Shown here: positions 1-7,793 of the stretch, piece after piece
Layout of the letters: each line of letters starts with the position of its first letter
Numbering within the stretch: position 1 is the stretch's first letter
NCBI GenBank assembly: GCA_020860715.1
Contig: JAJBTU010000012.1
Coordinates: 1-63,206, forward strand
Reading direction: 5' to 3'
From: Clostridiales bacterium
GTDB taxonomy: Bacteria > Bacillota > Clostridia > Lachnospirales > Lachnospiraceae
Length of the DNA stretch: 63,206 nucleotides
Translations under genes and position numbers: made by a program
The notes under the pieces: generated by a model
Seen by the model: the letters and a program-made list of their open reading frames with translations, nothing else
Told to the model about the DNA's origin: nothing
Database searches by the model: none

Positions 1-3
1 CGA

Positions 4-46
4 GCCCTTATAGGGCGGAAATCAAACCACCGGCTTAGCCGGTGGT
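4..46 (+). mobile_element. Double hairpin, possible right end of an IS200/IS605-type element
   Basis: Two perfect hairpins follow each other: GCCCT-TAT-AGGGC at 4-16 and a 9-bp stem with loop TTA at 26-46. A short stem followed by a GGC-rich stem next to a gene end resembles the 3' end of IS200/IS605 elements and of TnpB-associated guide RNAs; that match is from memory and unchecked. The second hairpin ends 6 bases before the purC stop codon, so it may also act as the purC terminator, although the following run on the minus strand (TTTGATTTCC) is a poor U-tract. No transposase is inside the window. Confidence 0.35.
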
Positions 47-52
47 ACTGAT

Positions 53-922
53 TTACAGCTTTGTACCGGTCAGCATCTCATACGCCTGCAGATATTTGTC
101 GATCGTCTTCTGCACGATATCTTCCGGCAGCGTCCAGTCATTGCCCGGGTTCGCTTTCAGCCAGTCGCGGGCAAACTGCTTGTCAAAGGACGGCTGGGAG
201 TGTCCCGGCTCATAACCGTCCGCCGGCCAGAAGCGGGAGCTGTCGGGGGTGAGCATCTCGTCGCCTAAAACAAGATTGCCCTCCTCATCCAGGCCGAACT
301 CAAACTTCGTATCCGCGATGATGATACCGCGGCCGAGCGCATAATCCGCGCACTTTTTATAAAGCGCAATCGTGCAGTCACGCAGCTTTGCCGCGTATTC
401 CTCACCTTTTCCGGGGAACTCTTTCTCCAGATGCACGATGCTCTGCTCATAAGAAATATTCTCGTCGTGATCCCCGATCTCCGCTTTGGTGGACGGCGTA
501 TAAATCGGCTCCGGCAGCTTATCTGACTCCTTCAGCCCCTCCGGCAGCGTAATGCCGCAGACCGTGCCGTTTTTCTGATAACTTGCCCACCCGCTGCCAG
601 TGATATAGCCGCGAACAATGCATTCAATCGGCAGCATTTTCAGCTTCCGGCACATCATGCTGTTTCCGTCAAATTCCGGTCTGCGAAAGAACTCCGGCAT
701 ATCCTTCACATCCACGGAAATCATATGGTTCGGCAGAATATCCTTTGTTATATCAAACCAGAAACGCGACATCTGCGTGAGGACGGTGCCCTTCTTCGTC
801 ACCTCATTCTTTAAGATCACATCGAAGCAGCTGATCCGGTCAGTCGCCACCATAATCAGGCTGTCCCCATTGTCATAGATTTCGCGTACCTTGCCTTCTT
901 TGACTGGTTTCCATTCGTTCAT
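53..922 (-). CDS. purC: Phosphoribosylaminoimidazole-succinocarboxamide (SAICAR) synthase
   Basis: Joins CAIR and aspartate with ATP hydrolysis to form SAICAR in de novo purine synthesis, in the cytosol. The sequence opens with EGKVREIYD and carries the family signatures GSGWASYQKNG and IIIADTKFEFG, and is full length for the longer PurC form (about 289 residues). The start is placed at the ATG at 922 because a GAGGAA Shine-Dalgarno lies about 8 bases upstream; the frame stays open another 14 codons without a good site. It stands alone with its own promoter and no other pur genes nearby. It is divergent from the DUF436 gene. Identification is secure. Confidence 0.96.
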   Translation of the reverse strand: MNEWKPVKEGKVREIYDNGDSLIMVATDRISCFDVILKNEVTKKGTVLTQMSRFWFDITKDILPNHMISVDVKDMPEFFRRPEFDGNSMMCRKLKMLPIECIVRGYITGSGWASYQKNGTVCGITLPEGLKESDKLPEPIYTPSTKAEIGDHDENISYEQSIVHLEKEFPGKGEEYAAKLRDCTIALYKKCADYALGRGIIIADTKFEFGLDEEGNLVLGDEMLTPDSSRFWPADGYEPGHSQPSFDKQFARDWLKANPGNDWTLPEDIVQKTIDKYLQAYEMLTGTKL

Positions 923-978
923 TTTACATTTCCTCTTCTTTCCTGCACTCTTTACCATCTGCAATCATATCTGTGCAG

Positions 979-1007
979 ATCATATCACAAAACCGCCGGT
1001 TCCACAA
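979..1007 (-). promoter_or_regulatory. Promoter of purC
   Basis: On the minus strand TTGTGG (1002-1007), a 17-base spacer and TATGAT (979-984) lie about 57 bases upstream of the purC start. No purine riboswitch fold was noticed in the short leader. Confidence 0.55.
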
Positions 1008-1036
1008 CCATATTTCTTATTTCTGAATCCGCATAC

Positions 1037-1066
1037 TTGACAAGCAAAGCCAAAACTGCGTATGAT
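1037..1066 (+). promoter_or_regulatory. Promoter of the DUF436 gene
   Basis: TTGACA (1037-1042), an 18-base spacer and TATGAT (1061-1066), ahead of the gene starting at 1111. It diverges from the purC promoter. Confidence 0.7.
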
Positions 1067-1110
1067 AGGTCGAAAGTGCAGAAACAGAACATCCATCAGG
1101 AGGAATCAAA

Positions 1111-1704
1111 ATGTCAGCAGACGGATTAAATAAAACAATCGAGACACCGGAAGTCCTTTTACAGTTGGAAACCGAAGCATACCAGACCGCAGCAGAGCTG
1201 CTTGCTCTTGCGAAGCTGCAGCCCGGGGAGTTGCTCGTCGTGGGCTGTTCGACCAGCGAAGTGGCCGGGGAGCGTATCGGCTCTTACTCCAGCCCGCAGC
1301 TGGCGGAAGCCGTCTTCACCGGGATCGCCCGGGCCGCCGGGGAGCATCAGGTCTATCTCGCGGCACAGTGCTGCGAGCATCTGAACCGGGCGCTGATCCT
1401 GGAGCGGGCCGCCGCAAAAGCATATGGATATGACCCGGTAAATGTCGTACCGCAGCCCAAGGCCGGCGGTTCCTTCGCCACCGCGGCGTACCGTCATTTT
1501 GCTGAGCCGGCGGCTGTCGAGCATATCCGCGCACACGCCGGGATCGACATTGGCGATACCCTGATCGGAATGCATCTGCGGGACGTGGCCGTGCCGGTGC
1601 GCATTCCGCAGAAAACCATCGGCGAAGCTCATGTTGTCTGCGCAAGGACCCGTTTTAAATTTGTCGGCGGAAGCCGTGCCGTTTATGATGAATCGCTTTT
1701 GTAA
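1111..1704 (+). CDS. DUF436 / TIGR01440 family protein (YwlG-like)
   Basis: A 197-residue cytosolic protein of the DUF436 family, whose biochemical role is not established. Recognisable features are the VVGCSTSEVAGERIG segment near residue 45, the QCCEHLNRALILE segment near 90, and the PQPKAGGSFATAAY stretch near 120; the conserved cysteines hint at metal or thiol chemistry, which is inference. The length is usual for the family. The start has an AGGAGG site 8 bases upstream. An ECF-transporter S component follows after 98 bases with its own candidate promoter, so cotranscription is possible but not required. Confidence 0.88.
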   Translation: MSADGLNKTIETPEVLLQLETEAYQTAAELLALAKLQPGELLVVGCSTSEVAGERIGSYSSPQLAEAVFTGIARAAGEHQVYLAAQCCEHLNRALILERAAAKAYGYDPVNVVPQPKAGGSFATAAYRHFAEPAAVEHIRAHAGIDIGDTLIGMHLRDVAVPVRIPQKTIGEAHVVCARTRFKFVGGSRAVYDESLL

Positions 1705-1739
1705 TAAACTGGTATGATTAATTTTTATAAAATTGGGTA

Positions 1740-1768
1740 TTTTGATAATGCCATAAAAGGCATACAAT
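1740..1768 (+). promoter_or_regulatory. Candidate promoter of the ECF S-component gene
   Basis: TTTTGA (1740-1745), 17 bases, TACAAT (1763-1768), 34 bases upstream of the start codon. The -35 is weak. The gap is too short to hold one of the usual vitamin riboswitches. Confidence 0.4.
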
Positions 1769-1802
1769 AGGCGGCATAAAGATAAGACCAAGGAGGCCCA
1801 TT

Positions 1803-2321
1803 ATGAAAAAGCTGAATACAAAGAACCTTGTCATTGCCGCCCTGTTCGCAGCCCTTGCCTGCGTCATGACCATGTCCGTGCGGATCCCGATCCCCGGCAC
1901 ACAGGGCTATATTCATCCCGGCGACGCCGTCGTGATTCTGTGCGGTATTTTTCTCGATCCGGCAGCTGCATTCTTTGCCGCTGGGATCGGCTCTGCTCTC
2001 GCCGATCTGCTCGGCGGATATTTCATCTATGTTCCGATCACATTCGTCATCAAGGGACTGGTCGCACTCTGCGGCGGACTGCTTTATCGCAGCCATGCGG
2101 CCGGCAGACTCAACAAGCATCTCGTGGTAGCGCTCTGCGGCGTCATTGACATTCTCATCGTTGCGGGCGGCTATTGCTTCTGCGAAATCTTCCTGTACGG
2201 GGCGCCGGCTGCCCTTTCAAGCGTGCCGGCAAACTGCGTTCAGGGTGTAAGCGGCCTGATCATTGCGTCCGTGCTGTTTCCGGTGCTCGAGGCGGCGCTC
2301 CGGCAAATCCAGATGCAATGA
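1803..2321 (+). CDS. ECF transporter S component (substrate-binding membrane subunit)
   Basis: A 172-residue integral membrane protein with about six hydrophobic segments, including LVIAALFAALACVM at the N-terminus, the GYIHPGDAVVILCGIF stretch and ADLLGGYFIYVPITFVIKG. This pattern is typical of S components of energy-coupling factor transporters, which capture a vitamin or similar micronutrient and borrow a shared EcfA/EcfA'/EcfT module encoded elsewhere. No module gene lies nearby. The substrate cannot be told from the sequence. Start supported by AAGGAGG 7 bases upstream. It converges with the CDF gene with only 7 bases between the two stops and no visible terminator. Confidence 0.85.
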   Translation: MKKLNTKNLVIAALFAALACVMTMSVRIPIPGTQGYIHPGDAVVILCGIFLDPAAAFFAAGIGSALADLLGGYFIYVPITFVIKGLVALCGGLLYRSHAAGRLNKHLVVALCGVIDILIVAGGYCFCEIFLYGAPAALSSVPANCVQGVSGLIIASVLFPVLEAALRQIQMQ

Positions 2322-2328
2322 CAGCGTT

Positions 2329-3288
2329 TTATTCAGAAGGGGTTTCATATGGATTGACATGTACCATGACATGCTTGATATTGTCAAATGATTTCTCCAG
2401 GCCGGAATGAACGCGCTCCGCGATCGCATGCGCGTCCTCCAGCTCCATATGCGCATCCACAGCGATCTCCACGTCCACATAGACCTTTTCCCCGAACATC
2501 CGCGTCTGCAAAAGATCAATTCGTCTGACGCCTTCCTGCCGGGCGATAAAGTCATGCACCTGCTGTGTATACTCCTCATCGCAGGCCGTATCCGTCAGCT
2601 TTCGGGCAGCATCCCGGAAAATATCCACGGCAACTTTCAGAATGAACAGACAGATGACGACCGCCGCCACCGAGTCCAGCACCGGGAACCCGGCTCTGGC
2701 TCCGGCGATGCCGGCCAGAGACCCAATCGACGAGAGGGCGTCCGAGCGGTGATGCCAAGCGTCTGCCATAAACGCGGAGGAATGCATCTTCTTTGCACAG
2801 GCCCGGGTGTAACGGAACATCCACTCCTTTGACAGGATCGACACGATCGCCGCTGCCAGCGGAAGGATGCCGGGCACAGTGAGCGCGTCGTAGTTTCCGG
2901 CCAAAATTGTCCGCATCCCCGTCATGCCGATGCCAATTCCGGTGACAAGCAGAAGCGCCGCCAGAATTTCTGAAGAAATACATTCAAAACGTTCATGTCC
3001 GTACGGATGCCCCGCGTCCGCACCTTTTTTCGATATCTTTACTCCCACAAGAGCAATCACCGTCGTGACCACATCAGAAAGAGAATGAACCGCGTCCGAG
3101 ACCATCGCGCTCGAATGGCCGATCACTCCGGCAAACAGCTTGAACGCGGAGAGAAGCACATTCCCAGCAATGCTGACGGCAGAGACACGTTCCGCCAGAT
3201 GCGTCTCCACCCCCGCATTTTGTGCCTCCCTGACGGGCATGCCGGAACCGGCGTTCGTTTTTTCCTTTTTCAATACAGAATTCTTCAT
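2329..3288 (-). CDS. Cation diffusion facilitator (CDF) family metal exporter
   Basis: A 319-residue membrane protein that should export a divalent metal (Zn, Fe, Mn or similar) in exchange for protons. Six transmembrane segments are apparent, followed by a cytosolic domain of about 90 residues. Metal-site residues are present: SDAVHSLSDV in TM2, HPYGHERFE in the loop, and DAWHHRSDALSS in TM5. This is the DxxxD/HxxxD pattern of the FieF/MntE/ZitB group; which metal is exported is not decidable here. Ribosome site GAAGGAGG upstream of the ATG at 3288. Monocistronic, convergent with the ECF gene. Confidence 0.93.
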   Translation of the reverse strand: MKNSVLKKEKTNAGSGMPVREAQNAGVETHLAERVSAVSIAGNVLLSAFKLFAGVIGHSSAMVSDAVHSLSDVVTTVIALVGVKISKKGADAGHPYGHERFECISSEILAALLLVTGIGIGMTGMRTILAGNYDALTVPGILPLAAAIVSILSKEWMFRYTRACAKKMHSSAFMADAWHHRSDALSSIGSLAGIAGARAGFPVLDSVAAVVICLFILKVAVDIFRDAARKLTDTACDEEYTQQVHDFIARQEGVRRIDLLQTRMFGEKVYVDVEIAVDAHMELEDAHAIAERVHSGLEKSFDNIKHVMVHVNPYETPSE

Positions 3289-3357
3289 AACAGGCAGCCT
3301 CCTTCTACTCCGGTAATGGTAAGATTTTCGTTTTTATCATCTCAGGGTATGGAAAAG

Positions 3358-3414
3358 TAAAAAGCATCCCGAGGCGATAGTAAATAAGTACTTACTACTG
3401 TCCCGCAGATGCTT
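3358..3414 (-). terminator. Terminator downstream of fabH
   Basis: On the minus strand an AAGCATC/GATGCTT outer stem (3362-3368 with 3408-3414) encloses an imperfect AGTAGTAAG/CTTATTTACT stem and is followed by TTTTTA. It lies 140 bases after the fabH stop; the stretch 3415-3553 holds no gene I can support. Confidence 0.6.
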
Positions 3415-3553
3415 CGTTACCTGCTGTCGCTTATGCGACCCGGCTGTCAGAGCCCTTCCGGACCGTATACGAAATAGTCCTTCACTGGTTCAGACGCCTG
3501 ATCAGTCTGTACTGTAGATAATTGCAGTCCCAATCCGCATTTGTTTGTTCCAA

Positions 3554-4555
3554 TCACCATCTCACAAGGCATGCCGCGCTGGAAAGTCCGCCGCCAAACG
3601 CTACCATTGCAAGCAGATCTCCTTCTTTCAGCTTTCCGGCACGGTTCCACTCATCGAGCAGCAGCGGAATGCTGGCCGCGGAGGTATTTCCGTATTTCTG
3701 CAGGTTCACACAAAAATGATCCTCCGGAATCCCTTTCATTTTATGCGCTGCACTGTCTATTATGCGCTTATTCGCCTGATGAGGGATCACCCAGTCCACA
3801 TCCTCTTCCTTCAGCCCGGCTTTCAGAAGCACTTCATCAACCCGCTTCGGAAGATTGTGCACGGCAAATTTGTAAGTCTCCTGTCCGTCCATGTACAGAA
3901 GGGGAAGTTTCTGTTCTCTGTCAAGCCACGGCGAGATTCCGTTATCAGTCGGGATCGAGATCACCTCATCATTTCCCTCCGTGACAAAAGAGGAAGCCAG
4001 ATAATTGTCGCCGGGCTCCAGAACCGCGGCTCCTGCCCCGTCCCCAAACAGAACAGCCGTCGAGCGGTCTTTCCAGTTCAGAATGCGGGACATGGACTCC
4101 GCTCCGATCAGAAGCATTTTTCGGATCCCGCCTCTGGCAAAAAAGGCGGAAGCAGTATCCATCAGATAAATCCAGCCGGTACAGGCAGCGCTCAGATCCA
4201 CACAGGGGCACTGCGCGCCAAGATCCCGCTGTACGAGCGCGGCCACCGACGGGCAGATATATTCCCCGCTGATCGTCGCACACAGAATCATATCGATCTC
4301 ATCCGCAGTCGCATGCGCGTTCTCCAGCGCGTTCTTCGCCGCTTTCAGCGCCAGCTGCGAAGTCGTCTCCGTCGTGCAGATATGCCGCTGTTCGATTCCG
4401 CTGCGGCTCCGTATCCACTCGTCGCTCGTATCCATATATGCGACCAGATCGTCATTCGTCACCACATTCTCCGGCACACAGCTGCCCGTGCCCGTGATCT
4501 TAAAACTTTTCGGTCTGCCGCCTCTGCTATCGTCTGATTGATTCTGTCCGTACAT
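3554..4555 (-). CDS. fabH: Beta-ketoacyl-ACP synthase III
   Basis: Condenses an acyl-CoA with malonyl-ACP to start fatty-acid synthesis in the cytosol. The thiolase-fold protein has the catalytic Cys in LSAACTGWIY, the His in PHQANKRI and the Asn in YGNTSAASIPL, and ends with the usual GGGLSSAACLVRW. The chosen start is the ATG at 4555, preceded by ACAGGAGC; the open frame continues 44 codons upstream but without a convincing site. This gives 333 residues, close to the family norm. It stands alone, away from any fab cluster, which is mildly unusual for Firmicutes. Function secure. Confidence 0.95.
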   Translation of the reverse strand: MYGQNQSDDSRGGRPKSFKITGTGSCVPENVVTNDDLVAYMDTSDEWIRSRSGIEQRHICTTETTSQLALKAAKNALENAHATADEIDMILCATISGEYICPSVAALVQRDLGAQCPCVDLSAACTGWIYLMDTASAFFARGGIRKMLLIGAESMSRILNWKDRSTAVLFGDGAGAAVLEPGDNYLASSFVTEGNDEVISIPTDNGISPWLDREQKLPLLYMDGQETYKFAVHNLPKRVDEVLLKAGLKEEDVDWVIPHQANKRIIDSAAHKMKGIPEDHFCVNLQKYGNTSAASIPLLLDEWNRAGKLKEGDLLAMVAFGGGLSSAACLVRW

Positions 4556-4714
4556 GATTCGCTCCTGTCTTCGTGTCGTCTGTTCATCCCCTGATTCTTT
4601 CTTCTTCCCATCTGACGCCTTTCCGGCTGTCATCAGCGGAGGGACTTCCGTCATCCGTAAAAAACATTCTCTGGCATTGTATCTCATTACAGGGAATAAG
4701 GCAAGAAAATTCTT

Positions 4715-5629
4715 TCATTTTCCCGTTTTTCCCGCTTTAAACACCGCCATCATCTCCCGTGTCAGGCTCACGCCATCGTCTTCCGGGATCTCATCCCGTG
4801 TACACCATTTTCCGACCGACAGTTCCGTCTCATCCAGCAAAATACGACTTTCACCGTCCACATCCGCAAAAAAACCCATCAGAAGCGTATCCGTAAACGA
4901 CCAGGGCTGGCTTTTATAGTAGCGGATGTTTTTTACTTTCAGCCCGACTTCCTCCATCACTTCACGCTCGACCGTCTCCTCAATGGTCTCGCCGATCTCC
5001 GCAAATCCGGCGATCAGAGCATAATTTGGATTTGCCCTTCCCGCGTACTTTGTCAGCAGAAGCCTGTCTTTGTCCGTCACCGCGACGATCACAGCCGGGC
5101 AGATCTTCGGATATTCCATCTGTCCGCAGGCCTCGCAGTGCATCACGCGCTCCTTCTGGCTGTGAACCATTTTCCTGCCGCAGGCAGGACAAAAGCGGCG
5201 GCTCCGGTACCAGCTGTAAAGCTGCATGCCTGTAACGCCGGCAAAAGCGGCTTCCCTGGGGCCGCATATGCGCAGCCGTTCAATCTTCTCCCATGTAAAT
5301 CCCGGAAACAGTTCCGGCATTCCGCCGTCACAGACCTGGTGACTGTCCGGCTCACTGCGTCCGGCTGCCATCCCCGGCACGACCGTCTCCTCAAATTCGC
5401 GGAACAGAAAATAACTGGTCTGATCGATCGAAAACAGGTAAGTCGCGTCCTGTTCCCGATACGGACAAACCTTCCTGACCTCTCCAAATGTCAGAAAGGA
5501 AATCCCGTTGTCAGAGCAGCTTACAAGAATCTCCCTCCCGCGGTAAAACAAAATCCGGTCATCTTCTGACGGCCGGACATCCGGCCTGTATGTATTGCGG
5601 TATCTGTATTTTCCGATCTCCTGAATCAT
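4715..5629 (-). CDS. nudC: NAD(+) diphosphatase / NAD-capped RNA decapping Nudix hydrolase
   Basis: Hydrolyses NADH or the NAD cap of RNA to NMN plus AMP or 5'-monophosphate RNA. Order of parts: an N-terminal NUDIX-like half; a zinc ribbon with CPACG and CEACG; then the Nudix box GFAEIGETIEETVEREVMEE followed by the NudC-specific SQPWSF motif. The start is set at the ATG at 5629, with AAAGGAT upstream; a longer frame to 5749 would run across a terminator hairpin and is rejected. The length of about 304 residues fits. It is upstream of fabH on the same strand, with about 160 bases between them. Confidence 0.93.
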   Translation of the reverse strand: MIQEIGKYRYRNTYRPDVRPSEDDRILFYRGREILVSCSDNGISFLTFGEVRKVCPYREQDATYLFSIDQTSYFLFREFEETVVPGMAAGRSEPDSHQVCDGGMPELFPGFTWEKIERLRICGPREAAFAGVTGMQLYSWYRSRRFCPACGRKMVHSQKERVMHCEACGQMEYPKICPAVIVAVTDKDRLLLTKYAGRANPNYALIAGFAEIGETIEETVEREVMEEVGLKVKNIRYYKSQPWSFTDTLLMGFFADVDGESRILLDETELSVGKWCTRDEIPEDDGVSLTREMMAVFKAGKTGK

Positions 5630-5712
5630 GGCAATCCTTTTCTTTGGCTTAAGCCGTATTTTTTTTCCTGTTTCTGACGAAACCATTATAAGCGAAAATA
5701 AGAAACGGCACA

Positions 5713-5752
5713 AGAAAAATATGTCCTGTACCAAACCGGTACAGGACATATT
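5713..5752 (-). terminator. Terminator of the sugar ABC operon
   Basis: A perfect 14-bp stem (5719-5732 with 5738-5751, loop AAACC) is followed on the minus strand by TTTTTCTTG. It sits 27 bases after the stop of the last permease gene. Confidence 0.9.
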
Positions 5753-5778
5753 AAGAGGAAATTATTATGAAATAGAAA

Positions 5779-6642
5779 TCAGCCTTTTACGCCGCCGAGC
5801 GCCACGCCTGCCACAATGTACTTGGACAGGATCAGGTAAACGATAACCAGCGGGATGATCGCCACGAACAGTCCTACGTATACCACACCATAATCCGTAC
5901 GGAACTGGTTGGAACTTAAGAGCTGTACGAACATAGGCAGGGTCTTCTTGGAGTCCGTAGTCAGGATGACCGTCGGAGTAAACAGGTTGTTCCACTGCGC
6001 GATGAACTGGAAGATCGCCTGCGTCGCCACAGCCGGCTTTAAGATCGGCAGGACAACGCTGTTGAACGTCCGGAACTCGCCGGAGCCGTCGATACGGGCC
6101 GCCTCGATCATTTCAATCGAGAGGATACTGTCCATATACTGCTTCATGAAGAAGACAACCGTCGGCGTCGCGATCGTCGGAATGATCAGCGGGATATAGG
6201 TATCTACCAGATTCAGTCTCAGCATGAAGCGGTAGAAACCAATGATGGAAATCTGGCTCGGCACCATCATGACTGCCATGATGAACGCCCAGGCAAATTT
6301 CTTCGCCTTAAAATCATATACATGAACGCCATACGCGGTCATGGATGAGAAATAAACCGAAAGGACAGTGCCCGGAACCGTGATGCAAAGGGAGTTAAAA
6401 GTCGCCCTCTGCAGCGTGATCTGCATACCATTCTGCTTCGCGAGCAGGTTTTTCCAGTTTTCAAGGAAATGGGTGGACGGAAGCAGGGACAGGCCGGATT
6501 TGATCGCGGCAGATGTCCTGGTCGCGTTCATACACAGGATTACGAACGGCAGCAGGGAAACAATACAGAAAAGTATGCATACTACCGTACGAAACACTTT
6601 TTTTCGTCTGAGAGAACGCAGATAACTCTCATCTGTCATCAT
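5779..6642 (-). CDS. Carbohydrate ABC transporter permease, MalG type
   Basis: A 287-residue inner-membrane permease subunit with six predicted segments, the first being the VVCILFCIVSLLPFVILCM stretch. The EAA loop that docks the ATPase is present: EAARIDGSGEFRTFNSVVLP (Glu-Ala-Ala, three residues, Gly). This is the CUT1 arrangement with one permease pair and one binding protein. Its start codon overlaps the stop of the upstream permease as TAATG, so translation is coupled. No ATPase gene is in the operon; CUT1 systems in Firmicutes often use a shared MsmK-like ATPase encoded elsewhere. Substrate unknown, probably an oligosaccharide or glycoside. Confidence 0.93.
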   Translation of the reverse strand: MMTDESYLRSLRRKKVFRTVVCILFCIVSLLPFVILCMNATRTSAAIKSGLSLLPSTHFLENWKNLLAKQNGMQITLQRATFNSLCITVPGTVLSVYFSSMTAYGVHVYDFKAKKFAWAFIMAVMMVPSQISIIGFYRFMLRLNLVDTYIPLIIPTIATPTVVFFMKQYMDSILSIEMIEAARIDGSGEFRTFNSVVLPILKPAVATQAIFQFIAQWNNLFTPTVILTTDSKKTLPMFVQLLSSNQFRTDYGVVYVGLFVAIIPLVIVYLILSKYIVAGVALGGVKG

Positions 6643-7619
6643 TATCTACCACCTGCCTTTCTTCTGGCTTTTTCTGCCTTTTTCAGTTTCTTCTCTTCTT
6701 TGTCACCCATGAAGAAGAACAACAGCAGGCTGACAATCAGAGTCACAACAAACAGGAATACCGATACAGCCGCGGCTTTTCCGACATCGCTGTTGTACAG
6801 ACGCATGATGTACATGGTCATCGTCGTCGTCGTATTGTTTGGAAGTCCCTGATAGCCGGTCTCGGTCACGTTGAACAGCGCCGGGATGTCGTACATCTGC
6901 AGACCGCCAATCGCGGAGGTCACCAGTGTGTAGAGCAGGATCGGCTTCAAAAGCGGAAGCGTGATATCCGTAAACTTCTTCCAGCCGCCCGCGCCGTCGA
7001 TATCCGCCGCCTCATAAAGCACCGGGTCAATGCCCAGCACGCCGGAGATCAGCATAATGGAGGTATTGCCGTACCACATCCACCAGAGGATCAGAGAGAT
7101 CAGTCCGCGGCTGCCCGCCACACTCGACATGAAGTCAAAATTCTCGGAAAGGATGCCAATGCTCTTCAAAGCCAGCGTGATCGGTCCATACTGAGAAAAC
7201 AGGTTCTTAAACAGGACGGAAACCGATGCCGCCGTGATAACGCTCGGAAGATATATGATGACCTTGATTGCTCCGGTACCCTTTACCTTCACCTTGGTGT
7301 CCGTAAGCCAGACAGCCATCAGAAGGGATACCAGAATCTGCGGAACAAAGTTGCAGCCCCACATGATCAGGGTATTTTTCAGATATTGGAGTACGTACGC
7401 GGTCTCACCAGGAGCCAGACCAAAGATATTCAGAAAGTTCTGAATTCCGGCAAAGCTGATCACCTCGCGGCCGTTACGCTTATAGTAAGATAAGGTGCTG
7501 TAATAAAACGTGTTGATCAAAGGCCATAACTGAAAGATCAGGTATGTAATAAAGAACGGCGCTATAAAGAAATAGCCATATCTGCCGTATGTAACTCTCT
7601 TTTTTTTGTTCTTTTTCAT
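6642..7619 (-). CDS. Carbohydrate ABC transporter permease, MalF type
   Basis: The partner permease, about 325 residues, beginning with a Lys-rich cytosolic tail (MKKNKKKRVTYGRYG) and then FFIAPFFITYLIF. It has the EAA loop YEAADIDGAGGWKKFTDITL and a charged C-terminal tail. The start was moved to the ATG at 7619 because a perfect GGAGG lies 7 bases upstream; the open frame continues 18 codons further without support. Located between the binding-protein gene and the second permease, in the standard CUT1 order. The gap to the binding-protein gene contains a strong hairpin that may lower permease expression relative to the binding protein. Confidence 0.93.
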   Translation of the reverse strand: MKKNKKKRVTYGRYGYFFIAPFFITYLIFQLWPLINTFYYSTLSYYKRNGREVISFAGIQNFLNIFGLAPGETAYVLQYLKNTLIMWGCNFVPQILVSLLMAVWLTDTKVKVKGTGAIKVIIYLPSVITAASVSVLFKNLFSQYGPITLALKSIGILSENFDFMSSVAGSRGLISLILWWMWYGNTSIMLISGVLGIDPVLYEAADIDGAGGWKKFTDITLPLLKPILLYTLVTSAIGGLQMYDIPALFNVTETGYQGLPNNTTTTMTMYIMRLYNSDVGKAAAVSVFLFVVTLIVSLLLFFFMGDKEEKKLKKAEKARRKAGGR

Positions 7620-7723
7620 AATGCCTCCTGGATATGTCGTGGACCCGCCCCGCGAATCTATGACATTAGACACAAATCCTGACAGGCAGGAATTCTGCAG
7701 AATGAATCTTCATTTTAAAGAAT

Positions 7724-7756
7724 GTGTTGCTCCTTCTTTGTAAGAAGAAGCAGCAC
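7724..7756 (-). promoter_or_regulatory. Intercistronic hairpin after the binding-protein gene
   Basis: A 15-bp stem with one mismatch and one G-U pair (7724-7738 with 7742-7756, loop TGT) lies between the binding-protein stop and the permease start. The minus-strand sequence after it is ATTCTTTAAAA, a weak U-tract. This is the typical place for a partial terminator or mRNA-protecting hairpin that keeps binding-protein mRNA in excess. Confidence 0.6.
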
Positions 7757-7793
7757 GTCCGATTATGTTACAAATTCAGTTTATGGATGCTGA

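Noticed and set aside
3447-3553. Extension of a frame past the fabH stop, possible frameshift
   Set aside because: FabH already ends with its normal GGGLSSAACLVRW terminus, so nothing is missing.
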